This document shows, in pieces, positions 1 to 8,406 of a stretch of 37,577 bases of DNA (within the stretch, counting starts at the first letter, position 1; each line of letters opens with the position of its first letter). The notes under the pieces are model-generated. The model was given only the letters and a program-made list of their open reading frames with translations. It ran no database searches and had not been told where the DNA came from. Source of the DNA: Nostoc sp. JL34 (GTDB lineage Bacteria; Cyanobacteriota; Cyanobacteriia; Cyanobacteriales; Nostocaceae); contig NZ_JABXKQ010000110.1 of the NCBI RefSeq assembly GCF_017114945.1, positions 1 through 37,577 of the forward strand. The letters run 5' to 3'. The translations under genes and the position numbers were made by a program.

Positions 1-52
1 ACAGAGTTTGATCTTGCTCACGAGTTAGAAATACTCTTAAACGAGCGCCCAT
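1..52 (-). CDS. IS630-type transposase, N-terminal fragment (runs off the window)
   Basis: Only the first 17 codons are inside the window. They read MGARLRVFLTREQDQTL from an ATG at 52. From memory, this resembles the start of IS630 (Tc1/mariner-like) transposases that are frequent in Nostoc. A terminal-repeat-like sequence lies 32 bp upstream at 84-116, which is the arrangement expected for the 5' end of such an element. The family call rests on a short N-terminus and on position, so it is moderate. The rest of the gene lies to the left of the window. Confidence 0.5.
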   Translation of the reverse strand, partial: MGARLRVFLTREQDQTL

Positions 53-83
53 ATATAAGTCACCTCATGTCGATGCATTCTCT

Positions 84-116
84 GTATTTACTTATCTTTA
101 CATAGTCTGGTTTTTT
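84..116 (+). mobile_element. IS terminal inverted repeat, left copy
   Basis: A 33-nt sequence beginning GTATTTACTTATC and ending in GGTTTTTT reappears inverted at 37539-37571 with one mismatch (C106 here, T on the other copy). The transposase start at 52 puts the inside of the element to the left, so the element ends near 116. The next two bases are TA (117-118), the target dinucleotide duplicated by IS630/Tc1-mariner elements. The assignment to an IS end is an inference from the repeat, its orientation and the adjacent transposase start. Confidence 0.6.
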
Positions 117-290
117 TATGCCCACCTACTTACCTAATTCCCAAAAGAATACACCCATTCCCAAAAGAATACCCCAAAGGATTGTTTTTTTAGGTATGTA
201 ATCTTGCCACATTTAAAAAAAAGCAATAAATACGGTATCGTATTCAACAGGCGAAAAATTGTTCTAGCCACAATTGGTGAAAGAGGAGTT

Positions 291-491
291 ATGAAAACAA
301 AAATCTTTGGTTTTGCTCTAATGTTAAGTCTGGCTACAATTCTCGGAGCCTGTGAAGGTGGTGGTGATGGTACTGGTACAAGTACTCCAGCTGCTACAGG
401 TGAACCAACTGATGCACCTCCTGCTAAGTCTACTCCCGCAGTGACTCCCGCAACGACTCCCGCTGCGACTCCCGCTGCGACTCCTAAATAA
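291..491 (+). CDS. small lipoprotein with Pro/Thr/Ala-rich tail
   Basis: The 66-residue product starts at an ATG preceded by AGAGGAG (281-287), a good ribosome binding site. A longer frame from 204 has no such site and would bury the signal peptide. Residues 2-20 are a basic then hydrophobic leader ending in the lipobox LGAC, so Cys21 is the likely lipidated residue. After a short Gly/Asp stretch (about 22-31) the mature part is low complexity and rich in Pro, Thr and Ala. It ends in repeats of a 12-bp unit built on gcgactcccgct. Such tails usually act as flexible spacers. It is probably an envelope-anchored peptide of unknown role. The frame on the opposite strand is a shadow of the repetitive tail. 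Confidence 0.7.
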   Translation: MKTKIFGFALMLSLATILGACEGGGDGTGTSTPAATGEPTDAPPAKSTPAVTPATTPAATPAATPK

Positions 492-991
492 GGCATCTTA
501 AACTTTAGTTTAAATCACGCCCAGAACTGCTTGTTGACAGCGTTCCTCACTACATAGCTTGAATTAATTAGGTTCACGTAAAAACCTCCATCCTTGTGTT
601 GGTGTATCAGAGCCTAGAGTTTGCTCAAATATCAGCTAAGTAGGGCAGGAAGTAGAGGACACTGGTAAAGAGGGTTACATCCTCAACCAAGTGTCCGCCT
701 AAAATTCCCGCCCGATTGAACCTTGTTCCCAGTTCAAGGGAGTTGAGTTATGTAAATCTAAGGCATCTTGTAAGCAAGATACTTCCCTCATCTCGTATTT
801 GGAATTGCTTAGACTACTGAGTTTTGGGAGGGCAAAACAATTCATCGCGATCGCTGGCAATTGCTCTTGAGCATTCCCTGTAGTCTGTTCCGTGTCAGAA
901 GAGACCTGGTAATGTCCTTTGATATTGCCAGATTTTTATTGGTAAAATTTGTAACTTTGAGTATGGAAAAAACAGATTTTCATCCTGCGTT
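492..991. other. 500-bp spacer with clustered hairpins, no gene
   Basis: No credible reading frame is seen. The spacer holds the stem-loop group at 643-737 (listed separately) and a HIP1 site near 849. Nothing else is recognised. Confidence 0.6.
643..737 (+). ncRNA. candidate structured RNA (nested hairpins)
   Basis: GGACACT (657-663) pairs perfectly with AGTGTCC (690-696). Inside it GGT (664-666) pairs with ACC (686-688) and GAGG (670-673) with CCTC (681-684). An outer helix GGGCAGG (643-649) / CCCGCCC (707-713) has one mismatch. A second hairpin TTGAAC (716-721) / GTTCAA (732-737) follows. No U-run follows directly, so this is not a typical terminator. It could be a small RNA or a leader element of the next gene. 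No family was recognised. Confidence 0.3.
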
Positions 992-1342
992 GTGAGCGCA
1001 GTTCTGGAGATGGGGAGACTTAAAGCGAGAAAAGCGATAAAACTACTGAGTTTAATTGTAATTAGTGTAAGTTTTGTTGTATTGAGTAGCTATTGGAGAT
1101 CGGCAGTAATAGCATTACCGCCACCAGAGGATACACCAGAAGAAATATTACGGACAAAGATTATCATAGAAGCGCGATCGCCTATTGATGGAAGATTCCT
1201 AACAGCTGCCGAGTATATCCAATTGCAAGCCCAGCTGCAAGAAGTCCCGCCACCAAAACTAGACCCCAACATTCGAGAACAGATTTTCTTGCTTCGCTTA
1301 CGTAAAACATTATTTCAGTTTTTGCCTTTTTTAAATTTTTGA
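992..1342 (+). CDS. conserved small membrane-anchored/exported protein
   Basis: The frame opens with GTG at 992, and an ATG at 1010 is an alternative (110 residues) that would keep every recognisable part. A basic N-terminus is followed by one hydrophobic segment (about residues 17-41), then a polar region with PPPEDTPEEI, the short segment SPIDGRFLTAAEYIQLQAQL and a basic, aromatic C-terminus. This looks like a small cyanobacterial protein held in, or exported across, the plasma membrane with a soluble domain of about 70 residues. A protein of this pattern is common in cyanobacteria but has no known function. The opposite-strand frame at 1090-1272 is a shadow. Confidence 0.6.
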   Translation: MSAVLEMGRLKARKAIKLLSLIVISVSFVVLSSYWRSAVIALPPPEDTPEEILRTKIIIEARSPIDGRFLTAAEYIQLQAQLQEVPPPKLDPNIREQIFLLRLRKTLFQFLPFLNF

Positions 1343-1376
1343 AAAATTACTCAAGGGTAAAAAGTCAAGAGCTTTC

Positions 1377-1430
1377 CCCCAGTCCCCAGTCCCCAGTCCC
1401 CAGTCCCCAATCCCCAGTCCCCAGTCCCCA
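1377..1430. repeat. short tandem repeat, 7-bp unit (STRR-like)
   Basis: About seven copies of the heptamer CCCCAGT stand in tandem, with one variant unit (CCCCAAT). Heptamer STRRs are a hallmark of heterocystous cyanobacteria. It lies in the spacer ahead of glgB, about 110 bp before the start codon. Confidence 0.85.
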
Positions 1431-1540
1431 TTCTGATGTAGGATAACGGTGGCGACAAAATTGCAAATAAATGTAAAGAATATATATAGATATTAAAAAA
1501 GTAGATTTAGTCAATCACGTTATTTCACTTAGGTAGCTTC

Positions 1541-3832
1541 ATGTCCATGACCACGATCGCCCCTGAACAGGTTAACAGCATCGTTTGGAATCAGCATAAC
1601 GATCCCTTTGAAATACTAGGTTCTCATCCCATAGAACAAGACGGCAAAACTGTCTGGGCTGTGCGGGCCTACCTACCAAATGCAAGTGCAGCATGGGTCG
1701 TTCTTCCTGAACAACGCAAGGAATACCCAATGCAAACGGTGCATGATCCTCACTTTTTTGAATGCACTATTGAAACCGCAGAACTGGCAAACTACCAGTT
1801 ACGGATTAAAGAAGGAGAAAATGAGCGTGTCATTTATGACCCTTACGCTTTCCGTTCTCCCCGCTTGACAGATTTTGACTTGCATTTGTTTGGTGAAGGC
1901 AACCATCACCGGATATATGAAAAACTGGGAGCGCACCCTACGGAAATAGACGGCGTTAAGGGTGTTTATTTTGCAGTTTGGGCACCTAACGCTCGTAATG
2001 TTTCCTTGTTGGGAGATTTCAATCTCTGGGATGGACGTAAAAATCAGATGCGTAAAGGCCCCACCGGTGTTTGGGAATTGTTTATTCCTGAAATTGGTGT
2101 AGGAGAGCATTACAAATATGAAATCAAAAATTTTGAAGGACACATTTACGAAAAATCTGATCCCTACGGCTTCCAGCAGGAACCCCGTCCGAAAACGGCA
2201 TCCATTGTCACTGATTTAGATGCTTACAATTGGAGTGATGAAGACTGGATGCAAAAGCGGCGTCGCACTGAACCGCTCACTCAGCCAGTTTCAGTCTATG
2301 AAGTACATTTAGGCTCTTGGTTACACGCTTCGAGTGCGGAACCAGCTAAACTGCCAAATGGTGAAACTGAATCGGTAGTCATCGTTTCCGAACTTAAGCC
2401 GGGCGCACGCTTCCTTACCTACCGGGAACTGGCAGACCGACTCATTCCCTATGCCAAAGAATTAGGATACACCCATCTAGAATTGCTACCCATTGCGGAA
2501 CATCCCTTTGATGGTTCTTGGGGTTATCAAGTAACTGGGTACTATGCCCCCACGTCCCGTTTTGGCAGCCCTGAAGATTTCATGTATTTTGTTGACAAAT
2601 GTCACGAAAATGATATAGGGGTAATTGTAGATTGGGTTCCAGGTCACTTCCCCAAAGATGGACATGGTTTAGCTTTCTTTGATGGTAGCCACCTATACGA
2701 ACACTCTGATCCCCGTAAAGGTGAACACAAAGGATGGGGTACTTTGGTGTTCAACTACGGTCGCCATGAAGTCAGCAATTTCTTAGCTGCAAATGCTCTC
2801 TTCTGGTTCGACAAGTACCACATTGACGGCATTCGTGTCGATGCTGTTGCCTCGATGCTTTACAATGATTATTGCCGCGAACCAGGAGAATGGCTGCCCA
2901 ATCAGTACGGCGGCAGAGAAAACTTAGAAGCAGCAGATTTCCTGCGTCAGGTAAATCACATTATCTTCAGCTATTTCCCCGGTATTCTCTCAATTGCTGA
3001 AGAGTCTACTTCCTGGCCAATGGTATCTTGGCCCACCTATACAGGCGGACTGGGCTTTAATTTGAAGTGGGATATGGGGTGGATGCACGATATGCTGGAT
3101 TACTTCAGCATGGACCCTTGGTTCCGCCAGTTCCACCAAAACAATATCACCTTTAGTATGTGGTACAACCACAGTGAGAACTTCATGCTGGCCCTGTCTC
3201 ACGATGAAGTGGTGCATGGCAAGAGCAATATTATCGGTAAAATGCCGGGAGATACATGGCAGAAGTTAGCTAATGTACGCTGTTTATTTAGCTATATGTT
3301 TGCTCACCCTGGCAAGAAAACCATGTTTATGAGCATGGAGTTTGGGCAGTGGAGTGAGTGGAATGCTTGGGCAGATTTGGAGTGGCATTTATTGCAGCAT
3401 GAAGCCCACCAAAAGTTAAAAACGTTTTTCCAGGAATTGAACCATCTCTACCGTTCTGAACCAGTTTTGTACACCCAGGATTTTGCTGAACCGGGGTTTG
3501 AGTGGATTGACTGTAGCGATAATCGCCATAGTGTAGTTTCCTTCATGCGTCGCGACAAGGATTCTGATGATTTTGCGATCGTGGTTTGCAATTTTACACC
3601 GCAACCCCATTCTCACTACCGCATTGGTGTACCGCAAAAAGGATTTTATACCGAGTTATTCAATAGCGATGCGCGTCAGTATGGCGGCAGTAACATGGGC
3701 AACCTAGGTGGTAAATGGACGGATGATTGGTCTTTGCACAGTCGTACCTATTCGCTGGATTTGTGTTTGCCACCTTTGGGTGTGTTGATTCTCAAGTTGG
3801 ATAAGAAAAAGACTGCTGAGGTGATGGGATAA
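1541..3832 (+). CDS. glgB: 1,4-alpha-glucan branching enzyme GlgB
   Basis: The 763-residue enzyme cuts alpha-1,4-glucan chains and re-attaches them by alpha-1,6 bonds, giving glycogen its branches in the cytoplasm. Length and layout are those of the long bacterial GlgB: an N-terminal module (about 1-110), a CBM48 module (about 120-220), the GH13 barrel and a C-terminal all-beta domain. The catalytic triad is visible: Asp434 in GIRVDAVASM (nucleophile), Glu487 in SIAEEST (acid/base) and Asp555 in LSHDEVVHG. The spacings of 53 and 68 residues equal those in the E. coli enzyme. The start at 1541 (MSMTT) is used, and Met3 is an equally possible start. The gene stands alone, with a hairpin at 3840-3858 behind it. 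Short frames on either strand inside it are shadows. Confidence 0.97.
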   Translation: MSMTTIAPEQVNSIVWNQHNDPFEILGSHPIEQDGKTVWAVRAYLPNASAAWVVLPEQRKEYPMQTVHDPHFFECTIETAELANYQLRIKEGENERVIYDPYAFRSPRLTDFDLHLFGEGNHHRIYEKLGAHPTEIDGVKGVYFAVWAPNARNVSLLGDFNLWDGRKNQMRKGPTGVWELFIPEIGVGEHYKYEIKNFEGHIYEKSDPYGFQQEPRPKTASIVTDLDAYNWSDEDWMQKRRRTEPLTQPVSVYEVHLGSWLHASSAEPAKLPNGETESVVIVSELKPGARFLTYRELADRLIPYAKELGYTHLELLPIAEHPFDGSWGYQVTGYYAPTSRFGSPEDFMYFVDKCHENDIGVIVDWVPGHFPKDGHGLAFFDGSHLYEHSDPRKGEHKGWGTLVFNYGRHEVSNFLAANALFWFDKYHIDGIRVDAVASMLYNDYCREPGEWLPNQYGGRENLEAADFLRQVNHIIFSYFPGILSIAEESTSWPMVSWPTYTGGLGFNLKWDMGWMHDMLDYFSMDPWFRQFHQNNITFSMWYNHSENFMLALSHDEVVHGKSNIIGKMPGDTWQKLANVRCLFSYMFAHPGKKTMFMSMEFGQWSEWNAWADLEWHLLQHEAHQKLKTFFQELNHLYRSEPVLYTQDFAEPGFEWIDCSDNRHSVVSFMRRDKDSDDFAIVVCNFTPQPHSHYRIGVPQKGFYTELFNSDARQYGGSNMGNLGGKWTDDWSLHSRTYSLDLCLPPLGVLILKLDKKKTAEVMG

Positions 3833-3839
3833 AAATTTG

Positions 3840-3858
3840 GGGTGGGTGATGCCCACCC
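3840..3858 (+). terminator. hairpin after glgB
   Basis: GGGTGGG (3840-3846) pairs perfectly with CCCACCC (3852-3858) over a 5-nt loop, 8 bp behind the glgB stop codon. Only a weak T-rich run follows. The same GGGTGGG...CCCACCC motif is a frequent dispersed repeat in Nostoc genomes, so it may be a repeat that also stops transcription. Confidence 0.55.
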
Positions 3859-4204
3859 TTAACTTTCTTGGTGTCCTTTGATCGCTCAACCCACATTTCG
3901 CACCCTCAAGTATCACACCACTAATTTTCAGCTTTTGGGGTTTTGCCAATGAGCGATCGCAATCGTGATTTGATGCTTTTCGTATTAAATGCAAGAGAAA
4001 AATCCGATAAAACTGATTGTGACAGTCAGGGTGCGGAATGTCGGATATAACTCTTCTTCATCGCTAATCGACTGATTTGCTTATCTAGTATTATTTAGAA
4101 TATCAACAATCATAATCAAACTGGGGTAACACTTGAACCAATCCTTCTTTCTGTGAAAAGTAGATTCAAATGGTTGAACTAGGGACTGGTTCTAGCAATC
4201 TCAC
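3859..4204. other. spacer between convergent genes, nothing recognised
   Basis: This stretch lies between the 3' end of glgB and the 3' end of the ureidoglycolate-lyase-like gene. It has one HIP1 site near 3952 and otherwise AT-rich sequence with stops in all frames. Confidence 0.5.
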
Positions 4205-4750
4205 CTAAAGCATCTCAAACTCTAATTGATGACTCTTGAGAAAATCATGAGTGAAATGATCCACCACATTTGTATCAGCTAGTTCCAAATTATAAAAATC
4301 CACAGTTTCATGGTCAAAATGGGGCCCAGCGTGCCAAGTACCTTCATGTAACTTGATAAAACAATTCCCTGGAATGCGGAAAGCAGCAATCTCTTCTAAT
4401 GCTGGTTCATTCACATCATGATGAGGAGGACAAACTGCAACTAACCAATCCTTGCCTTCCAAAGAACCCAGACATTGAGTGCATTGGACATGGCGAGTAA
4501 TTTTATGAAACTTTCGCCCTCTCTTCTCCAACCGCATAACATAAAATCGTGGAATCCCATTTTGCAGGTTTAACTGGGCATCTTCCCTATCGTAAGTTTT
4601 GCCATCAAGACTTGCAAAAATCACCTGTCCATAAGGCCGAAAGTTTTCAGAAGTTACCCATTGTGCCTGTAATTGTTGCACTGTCTTTGATGTGATCATA
4701 TCAAATTTTTGAGATAGATTACTTAGGTTTATTTTCCTCAAAAATGACAT
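4205..4750 (-). CDS. ureidoglycolate lyase (AllA)-like protein
   Basis: The 181-residue product matches the ureidoglycolate lyase/hydrolase family (cupin-like fold). It has the early segment ENFRPYGQVI, a middle LVAVCPPH segment and a late stretch with FIKLHEGTWHAGP followed by DFYNLELAD. In purine catabolism AllA splits ureidoglycolate to glyoxylate and urea, but no other allantoin genes are nearby, so the substrate here is open. Met18 (ATG at 4699) is a plausible alternative start, because the first 17 residues are unlike the family. The gene follows the sigma factor gene on the same strand after 30 bp, so the two are probably cotranscribed. Confidence 0.75.
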   Translation of the reverse strand: MSFLRKINLSNLSQKFDMITSKTVQQLQAQWVTSENFRPYGQVIFASLDGKTYDREDAQLNLQNGIPRFYVMRLEKRGRKFHKITRHVQCTQCLGSLEGKDWLVAVCPPHHDVNEPALEEIAAFRIPGNCFIKLHEGTWHAGPHFDHETVDFYNLELADTNVVDHFTHDFLKSHQLEFEML

Positions 4751-4780
4751 TCATAATTACACAATTCAATTATGAATTAT

Positions 4781-5800
4781 TTAGCTAGCTAGATAACTAC
4801 GTACTTGTTCCTTTTGGCGTCGGAGAAGACTGAGAGCTTTTTGCTCTATTTGACGCACTCGTTCTCGACTAATACCCATGCGATCGCCGATCTGTGCTAA
4901 AGAAAGTTCATAGCCATCAGTTAGACCAAAACGCAAGGTCAATATTTCTCGCTGCTGGGGAGACAGCTTTGCCAACAAGTCTTGTAAGTCTTGATGGAGA
5001 GATTCTTCAACAGCATAGTCTTCGGGAGAAGGGCCATCATCCTCCAGTATGTCCTGCAATTCTGTATCTTGTTGTTCACCAACTCGCGCTTCTAAAGAGA
5101 AGGGTTGACGAGCCAAGTACAAACACTCTCGAACTTGACTAGGTGTCAAAGATAACGCATTGGCAATTTCAGCAGTAGTGGGAACGCGACCTAGCTGTTG
5201 AGATAATTCTCGCTGCACTCGTTTAATTTTGTTCAGTTTCTCAAAGACGTGGATCGGTAAACGAATTGTACGTCCTTGTTGAGCGATCGCTCGTGTGATT
5301 CCTTGACGAATCCACCAGTAGGCGTAGGTAGAAAACTTATAACCAAGAGCGGGATCAAATTTATCCACTCCTCGCTCTAAACCCAAAGTACCTTCTTGAA
5401 TTAAATCCATAAATTCCAAGTTACGGTGCTGGTATTTTTTCGCCACTGCTACCACTAACCGGAGATTAGCCTGAATCATTTTTTGCTTGGCTTGGTGTCC
5501 TTGACTTAGCTGTTGCTCTAGCACCTCAACACTTAACTCCAACTGATCTGCCCATTCTTGCAGCGTGGGTTCGTGCTTTAATTTCACACCTAATTCTTCC
5601 TTAGCAGCTAGTAAATTCATCATCTGCTGCACCTGTTGGGCAAAAATAACCTCTTGTTCGCGAGTCAACAAATCTACACGCCCGATCTCTTGCAGATAAC
5701 TACGCACAATATCATCTGTAGCTCGAGGCTTTTTATCTGCGGCTAAACTTTTTTTCTTTGTTTTTTGAACTTCGGTATGTGGAGATGTTAAGTTGCTCAT
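4781..5800 (-). CDS. group 2 sigma-70 factor (SigB/SigD type)
   Basis: The 339-residue protein directs RNA polymerase to promoters, typically under stress or nutrient change in cyanobacteria. Region 1.2 starts near residue 28 (DDIVRSYLQEIG). Region 2 (about 107-183) contains NLRLVVAVAKKY, MDLIQEGTLGL and the -10-reading YAYWWIRQGITRAIA. Region 3 covers about 185-260. Region 4 (about 279-330) ends in the -35-reading helix with GISRERVRQIEQKAL. There is no long region 1.1, as expected for group 2. The ATG at 5800 has a good site, GAGGAG, 9 bases upstream. The exact paralogue (sigB, sigC, sigD or sigE) cannot be fixed by eye, so no symbol is given. It probably heads a two-gene operon with the AllA-like gene. 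Confidence 0.93.
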   Translation of the reverse strand: MSNLTSPHTEVQKTKKKSLAADKKPRATDDIVRSYLQEIGRVDLLTREQEVIFAQQVQQMMNLLAAKEELGVKLKHEPTLQEWADQLELSVEVLEQQLSQGHQAKQKMIQANLRLVVAVAKKYQHRNLEFMDLIQEGTLGLERGVDKFDPALGYKFSTYAYWWIRQGITRAIAQQGRTIRLPIHVFEKLNKIKRVQRELSQQLGRVPTTAEIANALSLTPSQVRECLYLARQPFSLEARVGEQQDTELQDILEDDGPSPEDYAVEESLHQDLQDLLAKLSPQQREILTLRFGLTDGYELSLAQIGDRMGISRERVRQIEQKALSLLRRQKEQVRSYLAS

Positions 5801-6901
5801 GGTTATTTGCTCCTCTGTAACCTCATCAATTTATTGGTATCAAGCTAGATATTCAGACCCATAGCCATTTCACACTGCTAATCAATCAATTGGCAATACT
5901 GATGAATCCTGGTCTATGATACATTACAAGTTAATTGTTGGAGATAATAAACCCAAAATCAACCCACGCCTTAATACTAACATTATCACCAGTCACAAAT
6001 CAATTACTTAAAGGATCATCAGCATATCCTTTGAAGTAATTACACTTCTTTTTTCTTGATTTTTGCTGATTTTCAAACATGAATTATATTTGGTTTAATT
6101 ATTCAATGTATTTACTAGAAAAGATGAAAATTCGAGCAAGCATGGATTTTATTATTTTACAAAAAATTTACTCATAGCAAATATAAACATAATTCAAAAA
6201 AATAAATCACAAAAAACGTAATTAAAGTAGTACATAGTCTGGTTATCCTTCCATGTAATTCTCCTTAAAAGGAAATCCTTTAAATATAAAATGTCCCTTT
6301 TCTACTTCTTTTTTTTCTAGATAATCGAATCTAATTAAGGCGGGTACGTAGCGGGCGATCGTTAAACATAAAATAAAGTCCTTGTCCTACTCCCCTGCTC
6401 AAGAACAGCTTTCTTCAGAAGTCCGGTCACATACTTATAATTAGGATGAAAACGATGCAGATATCTGTGACAATTGCACTTGTGTCATACTGCACGCAGA
6501 CATCTGCATTGGATGTGGTATTATCAATGTATTACTCCCGAAAATATTTTATAGACTAAAAGTAGTAACAGTGGTCACATTAACACCAAGGATAATACTT
6601 GGCAAGATAGTAACACCCGCGATCGCCACTAATATCCGATTGAAGCGAAAAGATTTTTGTTTAGGGATGGGTGTTTGATTGTCATACAGCATAACTTGAA
6701 CAACAAGGTTTCCCACTGCTGAGAAGTCGGAAATAATCTGAGACTTTTAACAAAGCAACATCTCACAGCTTTCTCACTTACTAGTTTTCACCTGAAGTTG
6801 ACACAAAAGCAGAGTTGTGCATCTATACAGATGAGCGACTTATTGCAAAGATTTTTGGGAAAATGCTATTACGTTGCAATTTTAACTTAACTCCTCAACC
6901 A
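5801..6901. other. 1.1-kb AT-rich spacer upstream of the sigma factor
   Basis: It lies between the sigma gene start and the 3' end of the deaminase gene. The part next to the sigma gene should hold its promoter(s). It contains a long hairpin (6455-6509, listed separately) and a 14-bp match to the IS terminal repeat (6231-6244). No gene with a start codon and coherent composition was found. Confidence 0.5.
6455..6509. ncRNA. long imperfect inverted repeat, candidate RNA hairpin
   Basis: ATGCAGAT (6455-6462) pairs with ATCTGCAT (6502-6509). After one A/C mismatch, TCTGTG (6464-6469) pairs with CGCAGA (6495-6500), with one G-T wobble on this strand. This gives 14 pairs in 15 positions around a 25-nt loop. 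It could be a small RNA, an operator or a remnant of a palindromic repeat. The cysteine-rich peptide that one frame spells here has no start codon and is best explained by the repeat. Confidence 0.35.
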
Positions 6902-7330
6902 TCACTGTAGTAGATATTGGTTAAGAAAAGCATTCACCTCATTGGCACATAACCCGATATTAACTGTCTTTCCTGCTTTTCTGAGAATGTCTAATCCTTG
7001 GCCATTATTGCGGGGGTCTGGATCAACTATGGATACATATATTTCATGTATCCGAGGATCTTCAGCGATCGCTAAAGCACATGCAGGTGTGCGTCCATGA
7101 AAAGAACAAGGTTCAAGAGTTACATACATTTTCAGGAAATTGAAAGCTTTGCCTTGAATCTGTTTAAGTGCGTCAGCCTCAGCATGGTGTTTTCCTGGCG
7201 ATCGCGTGTATCCTTGAGCTACTATCTGTTGGGCATCTATGATTACACAACCGACTGGTGGGTTCGGCAAACATTTCGGCAAAGCTTTTCTGCTTTGAGC
7301 TAAAGCAGCCAGCATAAATATTTCATCCAT
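6902..7330 (-). CDS. stand-alone RibD-type cytidine deaminase domain protein
   Basis: The product belongs to the zinc deaminase family of the riboflavin enzyme RibD, which deaminates diaminohydroxyphosphoribosylaminopyrimidine. The zinc site is complete: His49-Ala-Glu51 in HHAEADAL, and Cys75 and Cys84 in TLEPCSFHGRTPAC. Numbering is from the ATG at 7330, which gives MDEIFMLAALAQSRKA, the usual RibD start. A GTG at 7360 would add ten unlike residues. The protein is only 142 residues and ends after the deaminase domain, so the RibD reductase domain is absent. It may pair with a separate reductase or act on another pyrimidine. No riboflavin gene is close by. Confidence 0.85.
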   Translation of the reverse strand: MDEIFMLAALAQSRKALPKCLPNPPVGCVIIDAQQIVAQGYTRSPGKHHAEADALKQIQGKAFNFLKMYVTLEPCSFHGRTPACALAIAEDPRIHEIYVSIVDPDPRNNGQGLDILRKAGKTVNIGLCANEVNAFLNQYLLQ

Positions 7331-7553
7331 GTTTGAGCGTAAATTATCTAGATAAATCACACTAGTAAGAATTCGTTATCTCTTCTTAAAAAAGTTCCTA
7401 GATCAAAACTTTGTAACTGTCACACTAATACCAGAATCGAGCTTAGGAACCTTGAGATACTCTATTGGCTCTGTACTTTGGCATCATGTAAAAATAAGTT
7501 GTACAAATTTAATTTTGAATAAGCTGTCAGCCTTACTTTCCAATTAAAAGTGT

Positions 7554-7886
7554 TCAAGTTATTTTTGCGTGACTCCTTTGAGTCTTTGTTGGTTGCTGAC
7601 ATTGCTTAAAAAAAGCGCCTGGGTTATTGATGTACTCAAGCGGGTTAATTTTTTGGCATCCTTGCTCCTGCACTAGCAAAATTGATTCAGCAGTTTGTTT
7701 TGGATTATTACTCTGTCCAATAAAATTACTCCATGTAGCGTTAATCGTGGCTGGTTCTGTTAATAAAACTCCAGCCTGATTGCGATCGCTTGTTGTCATA
7801 GGAACATTCTCTTGGTTAGCATAAGCACTTTGGGGGAGAGCGAGTGCGCTAATCACAACGACTAAGATGATAGAAGAGGATTTCAT
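7554..7886 (-). CDS. small exported protein, function unknown
   Basis: The 110-residue product begins with a clear signal peptide: Lys2, then a hydrophobic core (about 6-18) and a cleavage site after Ala-Tyr-Ala (21-23). The mature chain of about 87 residues has two cysteines (in QGCQK and KQCQQ) that could form a disulfide, and a basic, polar end. GAGAG upstream of the ATG is the likely ribosome binding site. The family was not recognised. Neighbours give no functional hint. Confidence 0.6.
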   Translation of the reverse strand: MKSSSIILVVVISALALPQSAYANQENVPMTTSDRNQAGVLLTEPATINATWSNFIGQSNNPKQTAESILLVQEQGCQKINPLEYINNPGAFFKQCQQPTKTQRSHAKIT

Positions 7887-8406
7887 AATTCAATCTCTCA
7901 ACATTTAATATCAGTTTAATAATTACAATTGGCTAGATAGAGAAACCAAAAAATAGCAGCCTGGTTTGGGTACTTCAGATTAACACAGGTAGCAATAAGT
8001 ATCGCTAAACTTCATTAAAAATATAGTGAAGTTTATTCAGATATAGACTAATCCACACTTTAACCACGTCGGTATTTGACACTCCCCTGTTAAGCTGCCT
8101 CCTGCTGCAACTGTGCTAACTCATATTCTGTTAAGTAGATGTGTTATCGCTGAGAGTACAGAACTATTTCAGGTTTTCAGTGCGAAGTAATAGGACAGAA
8201 ATATTTACGTGTTAATTTTTAGGCTGGATAAGGGTTTCAGGTTAAATGTCGTGTAATGAATTTTGTCTTACTACTTATCTTCTAATTATTTACGCCGACC
8301 TAAGTAGGTGGGCGGAAAAATTTACAGCTATGTAACGAAAAGTTAAGTAGTAGAACTGGGATTAAATTTTACACGCTCTGTACTGTAGTTTCCTTTTACT
8401 TACTAG
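7887..8406. other. 520-bp spacer, nothing certain
   Basis: No open frame with a start codon was found. One frame (about 8369-8452) spells a hydrophobic, leader-like stretch that runs into the start of the next, start-less frame in a different phase. It is discussed with that feature. Confidence 0.4.

Noticed and set aside
134..496. 120-residue frame on the minus strand
   Set aside because: It is the reverse of the lipoprotein's Pro/Thr/Ala repeat, and the plus strand has the ribosome binding site and lipobox.
6447..6656. Cysteine-rich frame (ICDNCTCV, DICIGCGI) in the spacer
   Set aside because: No start codon follows the upstream stop, and the two Cys clusters come from the two arms of the inverted repeat at 6455-6509.
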